This document shows positions 35,740 through 44,345 of a DNA stretch of 64,000 nucleotides, in pieces. The translations under genes and the position numbers were made by a program. The stretch's first letter is position 1; each line of letters starts with the position of its first letter. The stretch comes from Bacteroidales bacterium (GTDB lineage: Bacteria > Bacteroidota > Bacteroidia > Bacteroidales > UBA932): positions 1 to 64,000 of the forward strand of contig JAEEVC010000006.1 in NCBI GenBank assembly GCA_016287075.1, written 5' to 3'. The notes beneath the pieces are model-generated. The model worked only from the letters and a program-made list of their open reading frames with translations. It was not told where the DNA came from and made no database searches.

Positions 35740-37524
35740 ATGGCTAAGGAAATCAAGTTCTCCCTGGTTTACAGGGACATGTGGCAGAGTTCCGGGAAAT
35801 ATGTCCCCCGGGTGGACCAGCTCGTCTCGGTGGCCCCGGCCATCGTGGACATGGGCTGCTTTGACCGCGTCGAGACGAACGGCGGCGCCTTCGAACAGGT
35901 CAACCTCCTCTTCGGCGAGAATCCGAACAAGGCGGTCCGCGCCTGGACCGCCCCGCTCCGCAAGGCGGGCATCCAGACCCACATGCTCGAGCGCGGCCTG
36001 AACGCGCTCCGCATGAACCCGGTGCCGCTGGACGTGCGCGAACTGATGTTCTCCGTCAAGAAGAAACAGGGCGTGGACATCGCCCGCTCCTTCTGCGGCC
36101 TCAACGACCACCGCAACCTCAAGGGCTCGGTCATCGGGGCCAAGAAGGCCGGAATGATCTCACAGGTAGCGCTTTCCATCACGCACTCCCCCGTCCATAC
36201 GGTCGCCTACTACATGGGCGTCGTGGACAGGGTCGTGGAGTACGGCGCCGACGAGATCTGCCTCAAGGACATGGCCGGCATCGGCCGGCCGAGCGTCCTC
36301 GGCGAACTGGTCAGCGACATCAAGAAGAAGTATCCCCACCTCAAGGTCCAGTACCACGGCCACACCGGGCCGGGCTTCTCCACGGCTTCCATGCTGGAGG
36401 TCGCCCGCGCCGGGGCCGACTACCTCGATGTCGCCGTGGAGCCCCTATCCTGGGGCAAGGTCCATCCGGACGTGATTACCATCCGCGAGATGCTGAAAGC
36501 CGACGGATTCCAGGTGAAAGACCTCAACATGGACGCCTACATGGAGGTCCGCCGCCTCACGCAGTCATTCATCGATGATTTCCTCGGCTACTGGATCAAC
36601 CCGACCAACCGGGAGATGACCTCGCTCCTGGTAGGCTGCGGCCTGCCGGGCGGCATGATGGGCTCGATGATGGCCGACCTGCGGGGCTTCCAGGGCGCGA
36701 TCAACGCCGCTCAGCGGGCCCACGGGCGCCCGGAAATGTCGCTTGACACGCTGATGGTCAAGCTCTTCCAGGAGGTTGAGTACGTATGGCCGCGGCTCGG
36801 CTATCCGCCGCTCGTGACCCCGTTCAGCCAGTATGTGAAGAACACGGCGCTGATGAACCTGCTCAATATGCTCAGCGACAAGCCGCGCTGGAGCAGCATC
36901 GACAAGGACACCTGGGGCATGATCCTCGGCCACATGGGCACGCTCCCCGGCCCGCTCGCCCCGGAAATCGTCGCGCTCGCGAAGGAAAAGGGCCTGGAAT
37001 TCACCACCTGCAACCCGCAGGACAACTATCCGGACGAACTTCCGAAGTTCCGTGCGATGATGAAAGAGGAAGGCTGGGACTGCGGCGAGGACGACGAGGA
37101 ACTCTTCGAACTCGCCATGCACGAACGCCAGTACCGCGACTACCGCAGCGGCGTCGCCAAGGAGCGCTTCAACAAGGAACTGGCCGACCTCAAGGCCAAG
37201 GCCGGCGCCCCGGTCGTCATCGAGCGCCCGGTCGTCGAGACGCCGAAATTCTCGGCGGAGGAATACGCGGCGAAGTATCCGCATGCCGTCCCGGTCCAGG
37301 CGCCCGCCAAGGGCCAGCTCCTCTGGGAGATCGACGTGGACGGCCCTTCGAAGGCCCCGCGTACCGGCACGGCCGTCGAAGCCGGCGAGCCCCTCGGCTA
37401 TATCCAGACCTTCTATGGCATGGAACCCATCCTCCCCGCCGTCACGGGCCGCATCGTCGCCGTCACGGGCAGGCAGGGCGACAAGGTCGCCAAAGGGGAG
37501 ATTGTCGCATATGTAGAGCCGTAG
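35740..37524 (+). CDS. Carboxyltransferase (pyruvate carboxylase subunit B / oxaloacetate decarboxylase alpha type)
   Basis: A 594-residue protein with an HMGL-like TIM-barrel carboxyltransferase domain. The opening YRDMWQS corresponds to LRDAHQS, the barrel Lys lies in ICLKDMAG, and the metal ligands lie in YHGHTGPG (canonical HxH). The conserved C-terminal PYC_OADA domain follows. The last 75 residues form a biotinyl/lipoyl-like domain, but where the biotin Lys of EAMKM should be the sequence reads TFYGMEP, with no Lys. It therefore cannot be biotinylated at the usual site and may act on a biotin carrier supplied in trans. I recall similar Bacteroidota sequences, so this may be a lineage trait. 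No oadB/oadG or carboxylase subunit is nearby. Confidence 0.88.
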   Translation: MAKEIKFSLVYRDMWQSSGKYVPRVDQLVSVAPAIVDMGCFDRVETNGGAFEQVNLLFGENPNKAVRAWTAPLRKAGIQTHMLERGLNALRMNPVPLDVRELMFSVKKKQGVDIARSFCGLNDHRNLKGSVIGAKKAGMISQVALSITHSPVHTVAYYMGVVDRVVEYGADEICLKDMAGIGRPSVLGELVSDIKKKYPHLKVQYHGHTGPGFSTASMLEVARAGADYLDVAVEPLSWGKVHPDVITIREMLKADGFQVKDLNMDAYMEVRRLTQSFIDDFLGYWINPTNREMTSLLVGCGLPGGMMGSMMADLRGFQGAINAAQRAHGRPEMSLDTLMVKLFQEVEYVWPRLGYPPLVTPFSQYVKNTALMNLLNMLSDKPRWSSIDKDTWGMILGHMGTLPGPLAPEIVALAKEKGLEFTTCNPQDNYPDELPKFRAMMKEEGWDCGEDDEELFELAMHERQYRDYRSGVAKERFNKELADLKAKAGAPVVIERPVVETPKFSAEEYAAKYPHAVPVQAPAKGQLLWEIDVDGPSKAPRTGTAVEAGEPLGYIQTFYGMEPILPAVTGRIVAVTGRQGDKVAKGEIVAYVEP

Positions 37525-37554
37525 CGTCTCCTGCCGGCGATACCGGGAAGCCGG

Positions 37555-39102
37555 TCAATGCGCCGGGACGGCCAGTTTGAAGCGGTCCGGGGAGGCGGCG
37601 GGGAGGTCGGAGTGACCGGCCTCGATGAAAGACCATAGTTTGGCGACGACTTCCGGATGGTCCGCGGCGACATCCGTGGATTCCCGGGGGTCTTCACGCA
37701 GGTTGAAGAGTTCCATCTTCGCGCCCGCTTCCGTGGCCTTCTTGACCAGGCCCTTCCAGTCGCCCCAGCGGACGGCGAACCAGCCCTTGCCGCCGGGGAA
37801 CTCCCAGTAGAGGTATTCATGCTGCTGCTCCTGCTCTTTGCCGAGCAGGGTCGGAACGAATGAAACACCGTCATTTTCAGGCGCTTCCACACCGGCAAGT
37901 TCGGCAAAGGTCGGCATCAGGTCGGTGAACTGGCCGACGTAGTCCGTCTTCCCCGGGGTCAGCCGGTCGCCCCAGGCAACCACGAAGGGCATGCGGATCC
38001 CACCCTCGTGGAGGGAGGACTTGCCCCAGCCCTTGCGGCACTTGAAGGGGCCGCCGCTCCTGAAGTATTCCATCGGGGAGTTGGAGTTGCAGGCGGGGCC
38101 GTTGTCGGAGGTCACGATGAAGACCGTATTGTCATAGACACCGAGCTCCCTGAGCTTCTCCACGAGCTGGCCGACCTGCCGGTCGATATGGGTCACCATC
38201 GCGGCGTAGGCCGAGTGCGGATAGAGGACGGGATAATACCAGCCGCCGTCCGTGACGGGGGTCTTCTCCTCGCCGAGTTTCCGGACATAGTACATGACCT
38301 CCTCCTCGGGCGCCTGCACGGTCGAATGCGGGACGGTCGTCGTCCACATCAGAAAAAACGGCTCCCCGGCGTTGTCGCAGACCCATTTCTCCATCCGTTC
38401 GTACATCAGGTCGCAGGAGTAGTTCTTCTGGTTGAACTTGTCGTAGGAGCGGATGTCGTAAGGATCCGCACCCGGGTCGAGCCGGCGGGTGATGGGCATG
38501 TAGGCATTCCCCGTCGGCACCCGGTGGTCATTCTCCCAGAGCATGTCGGGGTAATAGGAATGGGCGAGCATCTGGCAGATAAAGCCGTAGAAGTAGTCGA
38601 AGCCCATGTCCGTCGGCATGGAGCCGGAACCCGGGTTGCCGAGGCCCCATTTGCCCACCATCGCGGTCCGGTAGCCCGCGCCCTTCATCATCCGGGCGAT
38701 GGTCGGGGTCTCCGGAAGCAGCGGCCACTGGCCCTCGAAGGTCGAGTCGGCCGCCATGCGCGCAAAGAGCGCCTCCGGGTCTTCGAGGCGGACGTTCGCC
38801 TCCTCGTTGTGGCGGATCTGGCTGTGGCCGCTGTGCCTGCCGGTCAGGATCGAGCAGCGGGAAGGGGCGGAAAGCGGACAGGCCGTGTACATGTCGGTAA
38901 ACACGACGCCGCGGGCGGCGAGGGCATCGATGTTCGGGGTCTCGATCTGCTGCTGGCCATAGCAGCCGAGGTCGCCGTAGCCGAGATCGTCGAACATCAG
39001 GTAGATGATGTTGGGCTTCTGCACCGGCGCGGCGGCGCAGTCGTTCAAAAAAGCCGGCGCGGCCGCAAGGGGCAGCGCCAGCATCAAGGACTTCTGTTTC
39101 AT
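37555..39102 (-). CDS. Sulfatase (Ser-type), secreted
   Basis: A 515-residue arylsulfatase-family hydrolase. The metal-binding MFDDLGYGD (Asp38/39) and the modification motif S78-A-P-S-R with CSILTG show a Ser-type enzyme. In this type formylglycine is made by an anaerobic radical SAM maturase, which is not in this window. SDNGPACNS and GKWGLGNPG supply other active-site residues. It is exported by a signal peptide (MKQKSLMLALPLAAA). I choose ATG 39102 for this n-region; ATG 39114 would overlap the antiporter gene by 8 bases. It is the second gene after an organophosphate-type antiporter, so its substrate could be a sulfated or phosphorylated sugar. Confidence 0.9.
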   Translation of the reverse strand: MKQKSLMLALPLAAAPAFLNDCAAAPVQKPNIIYLMFDDLGYGDLGCYGQQQIETPNIDALAARGVVFTDMYTACPLSAPSRCSILTGRHSGHSQIRHNEEANVRLEDPEALFARMAADSTFEGQWPLLPETPTIARMMKGAGYRTAMVGKWGLGNPGSGSMPTDMGFDYFYGFICQMLAHSYYPDMLWENDHRVPTGNAYMPITRRLDPGADPYDIRSYDKFNQKNYSCDLMYERMEKWVCDNAGEPFFLMWTTTVPHSTVQAPEEEVMYYVRKLGEEKTPVTDGGWYYPVLYPHSAYAAMVTHIDRQVGQLVEKLRELGVYDNTVFIVTSDNGPACNSNSPMEYFRSGGPFKCRKGWGKSSLHEGGIRMPFVVAWGDRLTPGKTDYVGQFTDLMPTFAELAGVEAPENDGVSFVPTLLGKEQEQQHEYLYWEFPGGKGWFAVRWGDWKGLVKKATEAGAKMELFNLREDPRESTDVAADHPEVVAKLWSFIEAGHSDLPAASPDRFKLAVPAH

Positions 39103-39106
39103 TGTA

Positions 39107-40579
39107 TTATGCATTCTCGGCGGGGGCTTCTTCTTCGTAGCCGGTTGCCTTGGCGCCCCACATGGTGGCGAGGATAAGGATCGTAACGGCCGCGGCGATG
39201 ACGACCGTCAGGTAGGTGCCGTCCCAGCCGTAGTGGTCGGCGACGAAACCGAAACCGACGCCCGAGACGATCGTCGAGGCATAGCCGAAGATGCCGAGGA
39301 TGCCGTTGGCCGTCGCGGAGGCGCGGTTGGTGGCATGCTGGGCGGCGCAGATGCCGAGGAGGGCCTGCGGGCCGTAGATGAAGAAGCCGATCAGCATGAA
39401 GACCAGCATCAGCCAGAACCAGGAAGCGTCGGCGGGCAGTTTCCAGAAGGCCAGGGCGCAGAGCGCGACGCCGATCATGCAGATGAGGCTCGTGTGATGG
39501 GCCTTGCTGTGGAAGATATGGTCCGTTGCCCAGCCCCAGAAAACCATGCCGAGGTTGCCTCCGACGAATTCGAAGAAGAGCATCAGGGTCGTGGCGGTGG
39601 CCATGGAAAGGCCCTTGTTCTCCGTCAGGAAGGTCGGGCCCCAGTCCAGGCAGGCGAAGCGCACGACATAGACGAAGAAATTGGCGATGGCGAGGGTCCA
39701 GATGATCCGGTTGCCATAGACATGCTTCTTGACGAAAGCGGCATGCTCCGCGGCTTCTTCCGGCGTGGTGACGATGGCCTTTTTCTTCTTGCCGACGATC
39801 TCGGGAAGGCCGACGTCCGACGGGGAATCCTTCATCGTAAAGAAGAGGAAGGCCGAGCCGACGAGGGCGACGGCGGCCGGGATCAGGAAGCACCAGCGCC
39901 AGGCACCGTAGTGGGCGGCGAAGTTCAGGACCTTCGGATCGGAGAGGTCGGAGAGGCCGAGGTTGGCGGCGATGGCCGCGACGGCGTCCGGATTGCCGCT
40001 CAAGTCGGCGCCCATGTGGGGGATGACGATCCAGCCGCAGAGGGCGATGGCAAGGCCGGCGCCGATGGAATGGGACATGTTCCAGATCGACATCTTGGTC
40101 GCCAGCTCCTCGGGCTTGATCCACTGGGTGAGGGTCTTGGTGCAGGGCGGGACGCCCATGCCCTGAAGGAACCCGTTGACCATCCAGAGGGTACCCATGA
40201 TGTACACGAGGGCGGAGGCGAGCGCAGCGCCGTCACCGGCCGTCGCGCTGATGCCGAGCAGCAGGCGTGCGAGGAAATCGGAACAGCCGAAGAGGATATT
40301 GACGAGAGCGCAGAGCAACAGGCCGAGACTCATCACCTTACGGGCGCTGTTGCGGTCGGTGATGATGCCGACGACATAGCGGGAGAGGCCGTAGATGACC
40401 CCGTGGAGGGTCAGGAAAAGGCCGAGCTGGGTCTTGGTAATGCCGAATTCCGCCCCGAGGACGGGCATCGCGAAGGAGAGGTTTTTCCGGACCAGATAGA
40501 ACATCGCGTACCCGATCATCAGGATGATGATGGTCTTCCACTGCCACTGGTTGTACTTTTTTTGGGTTGCTTGATCCAT
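39107..40579 (-). CDS. Organophosphate:phosphate antiporter family transporter (GlpT/UhpT-like MFS)
   Basis: A 490-residue major-facilitator protein with 12 predicted membrane segments. The family signature is near the N-terminus (GYAMFYLVRKNLSFAMP), with GMGVPPCTKTLTQW in the fifth segment region. These match the OPA group that swaps inorganic phosphate for glycerol-3-phosphate or hexose phosphates. An insertion rich in charge (about 220-290) lies between the halves. Substrate cannot be fixed from sequence. It heads a two-gene operon with the sulfatase. The promoter overlaps that of the divergent phosphatase gene, and AAAGGA lies 7 bases before the ATG. Confidence 0.9.
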   Translation of the reverse strand: MDQATQKKYNQWQWKTIIILMIGYAMFYLVRKNLSFAMPVLGAEFGITKTQLGLFLTLHGVIYGLSRYVVGIITDRNSARKVMSLGLLLCALVNILFGCSDFLARLLLGISATAGDGAALASALVYIMGTLWMVNGFLQGMGVPPCTKTLTQWIKPEELATKMSIWNMSHSIGAGLAIALCGWIVIPHMGADLSGNPDAVAAIAANLGLSDLSDPKVLNFAAHYGAWRWCFLIPAAVALVGSAFLFFTMKDSPSDVGLPEIVGKKKKAIVTTPEEAAEHAAFVKKHVYGNRIIWTLAIANFFVYVVRFACLDWGPTFLTENKGLSMATATTLMLFFEFVGGNLGMVFWGWATDHIFHSKAHHTSLICMIGVALCALAFWKLPADASWFWLMLVFMLIGFFIYGPQALLGICAAQHATNRASATANGILGIFGYASTIVSGVGFGFVADHYGWDGTYLTVVIAAAVTILILATMWGAKATGYEEEAPAENA

Positions 40580-40608
40580 GTTATTCCTTTTATGCGATTA
40601 TTACGCTA

Positions 40609-40641
40609 CAAAAATACATATTTTATCACTACTTTTGCAAA
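40609..40641 (-). promoter_or_regulatory. Promoter of the antiporter-sulfatase operon
   Basis: On the minus strand TTTG (40638-40641), a 21-base gap and TATTTTTG (40609-40616) form a near-consensus promoter. Its -33 element touches the -7 box of the divergent phosphatase promoter. Confidence 0.72.
40630..40637 (+). promoter_or_regulatory. -7 box of the purple-acid-type phosphatase gene
   Basis: TACTTTTG lies 28 bases before the ATG at 40666, between the two elements of the opposite promoter. Simultaneous polymerase binding at both would be excluded. Confidence 0.6.
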
Positions 40642-40665
40642 GCGAAACCCACAAAAGCGCGCAGA

Positions 40666-41892
40666 ATGAAGAAATCTTCCTGGATCCTGTTCCTCGCCGC
40701 CCTCTTCTCCGGCTTCGGATTGCCGGCCGCGGCGCAGGAAGCAGCGCCGCGGACCTTCGAGGTCCAGCACGTCCGGCAGGTATGCTATCCCTACCTGCAG
40801 CATGTCACCGAAACCAGTTTCACGGTCATCTGGACCACCAACATCGACGCCCTCTCCTGGGTCGAGGTAGCCCCGGACGACGGGACGCATTTCTACAACT
40901 GCGAACGGCCGAAATACTATGACCTGCGCGGCCTCGGGCGGCGTCCCATCGGCCGGGTCCACAAGGTGACGGTCTCCGGCCTCGAGCCCGGAACGACCTA
41001 CCGCTACCGCATCATGATGCAGGGCGTCCTGGACCAGGACAACCGCCGGAGCATCGTGTACGGCGAGGGGTACGGCCTCGACCTCCGCAAGCATCCCACG
41101 AAGGTCACGACGAAGCGGGCGGCGTACGACAAGCTGGAATTCGCCGTCGTCAACGACATGCACGAGCACGATTCCGTCCTCCGCGCGGACTTCAAGGACG
41201 CGAAGGGGAAATACGATTTCGTCGTGTTCAACGGGGACATGACCTCCGCCATCGACCATGAGGAGGATGTCGTGAAGCACTATCTCAGCTCCGCCGGGGA
41301 GCTGTTCGCCTCCGACACGCCCCTCTACATCGTCCGCGGCAACCACGAATACCGGGGCAACGATGCCCTGAAATGGTATGATTACATGGACACGCCGACC
41401 GGAAAGACCTATTACGCATTCCGTTACGGCGGCTTCTTCTTCATCGCCCTCGACAGCGGCGAGGACAAGCCCGACAGCGACATCCGCAACCTTGGGGTCA
41501 TGGCCGTCGAGCCCTATGTCCGCGAAGAGGCGGCGTGGCTGAAGGAGGTCGTCGCGAGCGAGGCCTTCCGCACGGCCGACGCCCGGATCGTCTTCTCCCA
41601 CATGTCCCCGAACCCGAAGGGCTGGCACGGGGACCGGATGGTCGCCGAACTGTTCGTCCCGACGCTCAACGAAGCCGGCATCGACCTGATGCTCTGCGCC
41701 CACCACCATGTCCACCGCATCGAGCCCGCCGGCACCACCAACGCCGCCTTCCCGGTCGTGATCAACGACAACCAGACCCTCCTCGAATGCACCCTCGACC
41801 GCAAGGAGGCCAGGCTCCGCTTCCATGACGACGCCCAGAAAGTCTGGAAGACCGTCTCCTACCCCGTCGGCACCTTCAAGAAAAAACAGTAA
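40666..41892 (+). CDS. Secreted metallophosphoesterase (purple acid phosphatase-like)
   Basis: A 408-residue protein with a signal peptide (MKKSSWILFLAALFSGFG, cleaved after AAA). An N-terminal fibronectin-III-like domain (VCYPYLQHVTETSFTVIWTTN) is followed by a calcineurin-type phosphoesterase with NDMHEHD, FNGDM, RGNHEYRG, FSHMSP and CAHHHVHR. These are the metal ligands of the fold. The arrangement resembles purple acid phosphatases, although the first metal motif (NDMHEHD) deviates from the usual GDxG. It probably dephosphorylates extracytoplasmic phosphoesters. It is followed by a HAD phosphatase gene 1 base later. Confidence 0.87.
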   Translation: MKKSSWILFLAALFSGFGLPAAAQEAAPRTFEVQHVRQVCYPYLQHVTETSFTVIWTTNIDALSWVEVAPDDGTHFYNCERPKYYDLRGLGRRPIGRVHKVTVSGLEPGTTYRYRIMMQGVLDQDNRRSIVYGEGYGLDLRKHPTKVTTKRAAYDKLEFAVVNDMHEHDSVLRADFKDAKGKYDFVVFNGDMTSAIDHEEDVVKHYLSSAGELFASDTPLYIVRGNHEYRGNDALKWYDYMDTPTGKTYYAFRYGGFFFIALDSGEDKPDSDIRNLGVMAVEPYVREEAAWLKEVVASEAFRTADARIVFSHMSPNPKGWHGDRMVAELFVPTLNEAGIDLMLCAHHHVHRIEPAGTTNAAFPVVINDNQTLLECTLDRKEARLRFHDDAQKVWKTVSYPVGTFKKKQ

Positions 41893-41893
41893 G

Positions 41894-42784
41894 ATGAAAG
41901 AAAACCATAACAAGACCCTGACCCCGGAACTGAAGGAAAAGCTCGCGAAAATCAAGCATCTCGCCCTCGACATGGACGGGACCATCTATCTCGGAGCCAA
42001 TCTGTTCCCCTTCACCATCGACTTCCTCGACGGCATGGAAGCCATCGGCGTGAAGCACTCTTTCCTGACGAACAACCCCACGAAGTCCGTCGCCGACTAT
42101 CTCCACAAACTGGAGGGGATGGGCATCCATGCGACGGAGGAAAACATGTACACGACCTCCCTCGCGGCCATCGACTATATCCGGAAGACCTACCCGAAGG
42201 CGAAGCGGCTCTTCATGCTGGGCACGCCCTCGATGGTCTCCCAGTTTGAAAAGGCGGGGTTCGAGGCCTGCGCGGACGATCCCCTCGACGTGCCGGACGT
42301 GCTGGTCGTGGCCTTTGACACGACGCTCGTGTACCCGCGCCTCTGCCGGGCCGCCTGGTGGGCAGCACAGGGCATCCCCTATGTCGCGACCAACCCCGAC
42401 CGGGTCTGCCCGACCGACCTGCCGGTCATCCTGGTGGACTGCGGCTCCCTGCAGAAATGCATCGAGCATGCCACCGGCCGTCGGCCCGACATCGTCCTCG
42501 GAAAACCCGACCCGACGATGCTCCAGGGCATCATGGACCGCCACGGCCTGCAGCCGGAGGAGATCGCCATGGTCGGCGACCGCATCTACACGGACACGGC
42601 GATGGCCCACAATGCCGGCGCCGTCGGCGTCCTCGTCCTGTCGGGCGAGACCACCCTCGAAACGGCTGAAAAGGTCGCCGAAGATGCCCGCACGAACCCG
42701 GATCCGGAGTTCTACCCGCCGGACGTCATCGTCCGCGACATCGCCGAACTCGGCGAACTCATCCGTGCGGCGAAAGGCCTGTAA
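41894..42784 (+). CDS. HAD-IIA family phosphatase (NagD/phosphoglycolate phosphatase-like)
   Basis: A 296-residue cytosolic HAD hydrolase. [10 protein letters not shown] with nucleophile Asp26 is motif [10 protein letters not shown] motif II, GKPDPTM motif III and [13 protein letters not shown] motif IV. The C2-type cap between motifs II and III marks subclass IIA (NagD, PGP, AraL). Substrates in this group are small sugar phosphates or nucleotides. It begins 1 base after the phosphoesterase and precedes purT by 25 bases in the same direction, so the three may share a transcript. Confidence 0.9.
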   Translation: MKENHNKTLTPELKEKLAKIKHLALDMDGTIYLGANLFPFTIDFLDGMEAIGVKHSFLTNNPTKSVADYLHKLEGMGIHATEENMYTTSLAAIDYIRKTYPKAKRLFMLGTPSMVSQFEKAGFEACADDPLDVPDVLVVAFDTTLVYPRLCRAAWWAAQGIPYVATNPDRVCPTDLPVILVDCGSLQKCIEHATGRRPDIVLGKPDPTMLQGIMDRHGLQPEEIAMVGDRIYTDTAMAHNAGAVGVLVLSGETTLETAEKVAEDARTNPDPEFYPPDVIVRDIAELGELIRAAKGL

Positions 42785-42809
42785 AAAAGTATCATTCAAT
42801 CAGATAGTC

Positions 42810-44006
42810 ATGCTTCAAATCGGATCTCCCCTCACTTCCACCGCCCGGAAGGCCCTGCTGCTCGGCTCGGGTGAGCTCGGCAAGGAAGTCGTCATCGAAC
42901 TGCAGCGCTTCGGCATCGAAGTCATCGCGGTGGACCGCTATGCCAACGCGCCCGCCATGCATGTCGCCCACCGCAGCCATGTCATCAACATGCTTGACGG
43001 CGCGGCGCTCCGGGCCGTCATCGAAGCGGAAAAACCGGACTGGATCATCCCGGAGGTGGAAGCCATCGCCACGCCGACCCTGGTCGAACTCGAGCGGGAA
43101 GGATACCATGTCATCCCGACCGCGAAGGCCGCTTTCCTCACGATGAACCGCGAAGGCATCCGGCGGCTGGCCGCCGAGGAACTCGGCCTCCCGACCGCAA
43201 CCTACCGCTTTGCAGACACGTACGAGGAGTTCCGCAAAGCCATTGACGCAGTGGGGATTCCCTGCGTGGTCAAGCCCATCATGTCCTCCTCCGGACACGG
43301 GCAGAGCACCATCAAGCGGCCGGAGGACATCGACAAGGCCTGGCACATGGCCCAGGAAGGCGGCCGCGCCGGCGCCGGAAGGGTGATTGTCGAGGGATTC
43401 GTTGATTTCGACTACGAGATCACGATGCTGACCGTCCGCCACATCGGCGGCACGACCACGCTCCTGCCGATCGGCCACCACCAGGTGGACGGGGACTACC
43501 GCGAGTCCTGGCAGCCGCAGCCGATGAGCGAATCGGCTCTGGAGCAGGCCCGGAAGATCGCCGTCGCCATCACCGGCGCCCTCGGCGGCCGGGGCATCTT
43601 CGGCGTGGAGATGTTCGTCAAGGGCGAAAAGGTCATCTTCAGCGAAGTCTCCCCGCGCCCGCACGACACCGGCATGGTCACGATGGTATCCCAGGACCTC
43701 AGCGAATTCGCCCTCCACGCCCGCGCCATCCTCGGCCTTCCGATCCCGGCCATCCGCTTCTTCGGACCCAGTGCCTCGAAAGCCATTGTCATCGAGGGAG
43801 ATACGGACACCGTCCGCTTCTCCGGCCTCGAGGACATCCTTGCCGAAGAGGATGTCCACATCCGGCTCTTCGGCAAGCCCGAAGTCCGCGGACACCGCCG
43901 CTTCGGCGTCCTCCTCGCCCGCGACGAGTCGGTAGAAAAGGCCCTCGCCAAGGTGGAAAAGGCCTACGCCAAACTTCAGGTCGAAATCCTCCCGCGGGAG
44001 AAGTAG
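42810..44006 (+). CDS. purT: Formate-dependent GAR transformylase
   Basis: A 398-residue ATP-grasp enzyme that formylates GAR with formate and ATP, an alternative to folate-dependent Pur[65 protein letters not shown] and [12 protein letters not shown] are diagnostic. No purN is present in the purine operon, so PurT may be this organism's GAR transformylase. It follows the HAD gene and ends at a long perfect hairpin. Confidence 0.96.
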   Translation: MLQIGSPLTSTARKALLLGSGELGKEVVIELQRFGIEVIAVDRYANAPAMHVAHRSHVINMLDGAALRAVIEAEKPDWIIPEVEAIATPTLVELEREGYHVIPTAKAAFLTMNREGIRRLAAEELGLPTATYRFADTYEEFRKAIDAVGIPCVVKPIMSSSGHGQSTIKRPEDIDKAWHMAQEGGRAGAGRVIVEGFVDFDYEITMLTVRHIGGTTTLLPIGHHQVDGDYRESWQPQPMSESALEQARKIAVAITGALGGRGIFGVEMFVKGEKVIFSEVSPRPHDTGMVTMVSQDLSEFALHARAILGLPIPAIRFFGPSASKAIVIEGDTDTVRFSGLEDILAEEDVHIRLFGKPEVRGHRRFGVLLARDESVEKALAKVEKAYAKLQVEILPREK

Positions 44007-44023
44007 GCCTGCTGCACCCATTT

Positions 44024-44079
44024 ACAAAGGGTAAGGGTTCCGGACTCAGAAAAATTCGTCCGGAACCCTTACCCTTTGT
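44024..44079 (+). terminator. Long perfect hairpin after purT
   Basis: ACAAAGGGTAAGGGTTCCGGA (44024-44044) has its exact 21-base complement at 44059-44079, with a 14-base loop. There is no U-run directly after it. Position suggests a terminator of the purT transcript; the stem is unusually long and perfect. Confidence 0.7.
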
Positions 44080-44122
44080 CAGCGGCAGATTGTCAGCAGC
44101 AGGCTCCCAGGAATTGTGAAAG

Positions 44123-44340
44123 AATAACCTGCATCACCGGTGGCATTTACCCGGACAGGGCTGCGAAGCAGTAGACACCGGTGATGCAGGTTATTATTTC
44201 TATTACCGGTGGCATTTACCCGGACAGGGCTGCGAAGCAGCAGACACCGGTGATGCAGGTTATTATTTCTATCACAGGTGGCATTTACCCGGGCAGGGCT
44301 GCGAAGCAGCAGACACCGGTGATGCAGGTTATCATTTCTG
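44123..44340. repeat. Three 69-base tandem repeats with internal inverted arms
   Basis: Units start at GGTGGCATTTACCC at 44139, 44208 and 44277 (period 69 exactly; the last is short). The first copy is flanked by a perfect 20-base inverted repeat (44123-44142 with 44176-44195). Each unit contains GCTGC-GAA-GCAG. Copies differ by a few substitutions. They lie in the 339-base gap between convergent purT and the SGNH hydrolase gene, and no protein frame explains them. Confidence 0.9.
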
Positions 44341-44345
44341 TTGCA

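Noticed and set aside
42129..42809. A fused protein reading into purT from within the HAD gene
   Set aside because: The upstream part is an out-of-frame shadow of the HAD-IIA gene; purT has a normal family start at 42810.
44123..44340. CRISPR array
   Set aside because: The 69-base units are wholly repeated with no unique spacers, there are only three, and no cas gene is near.
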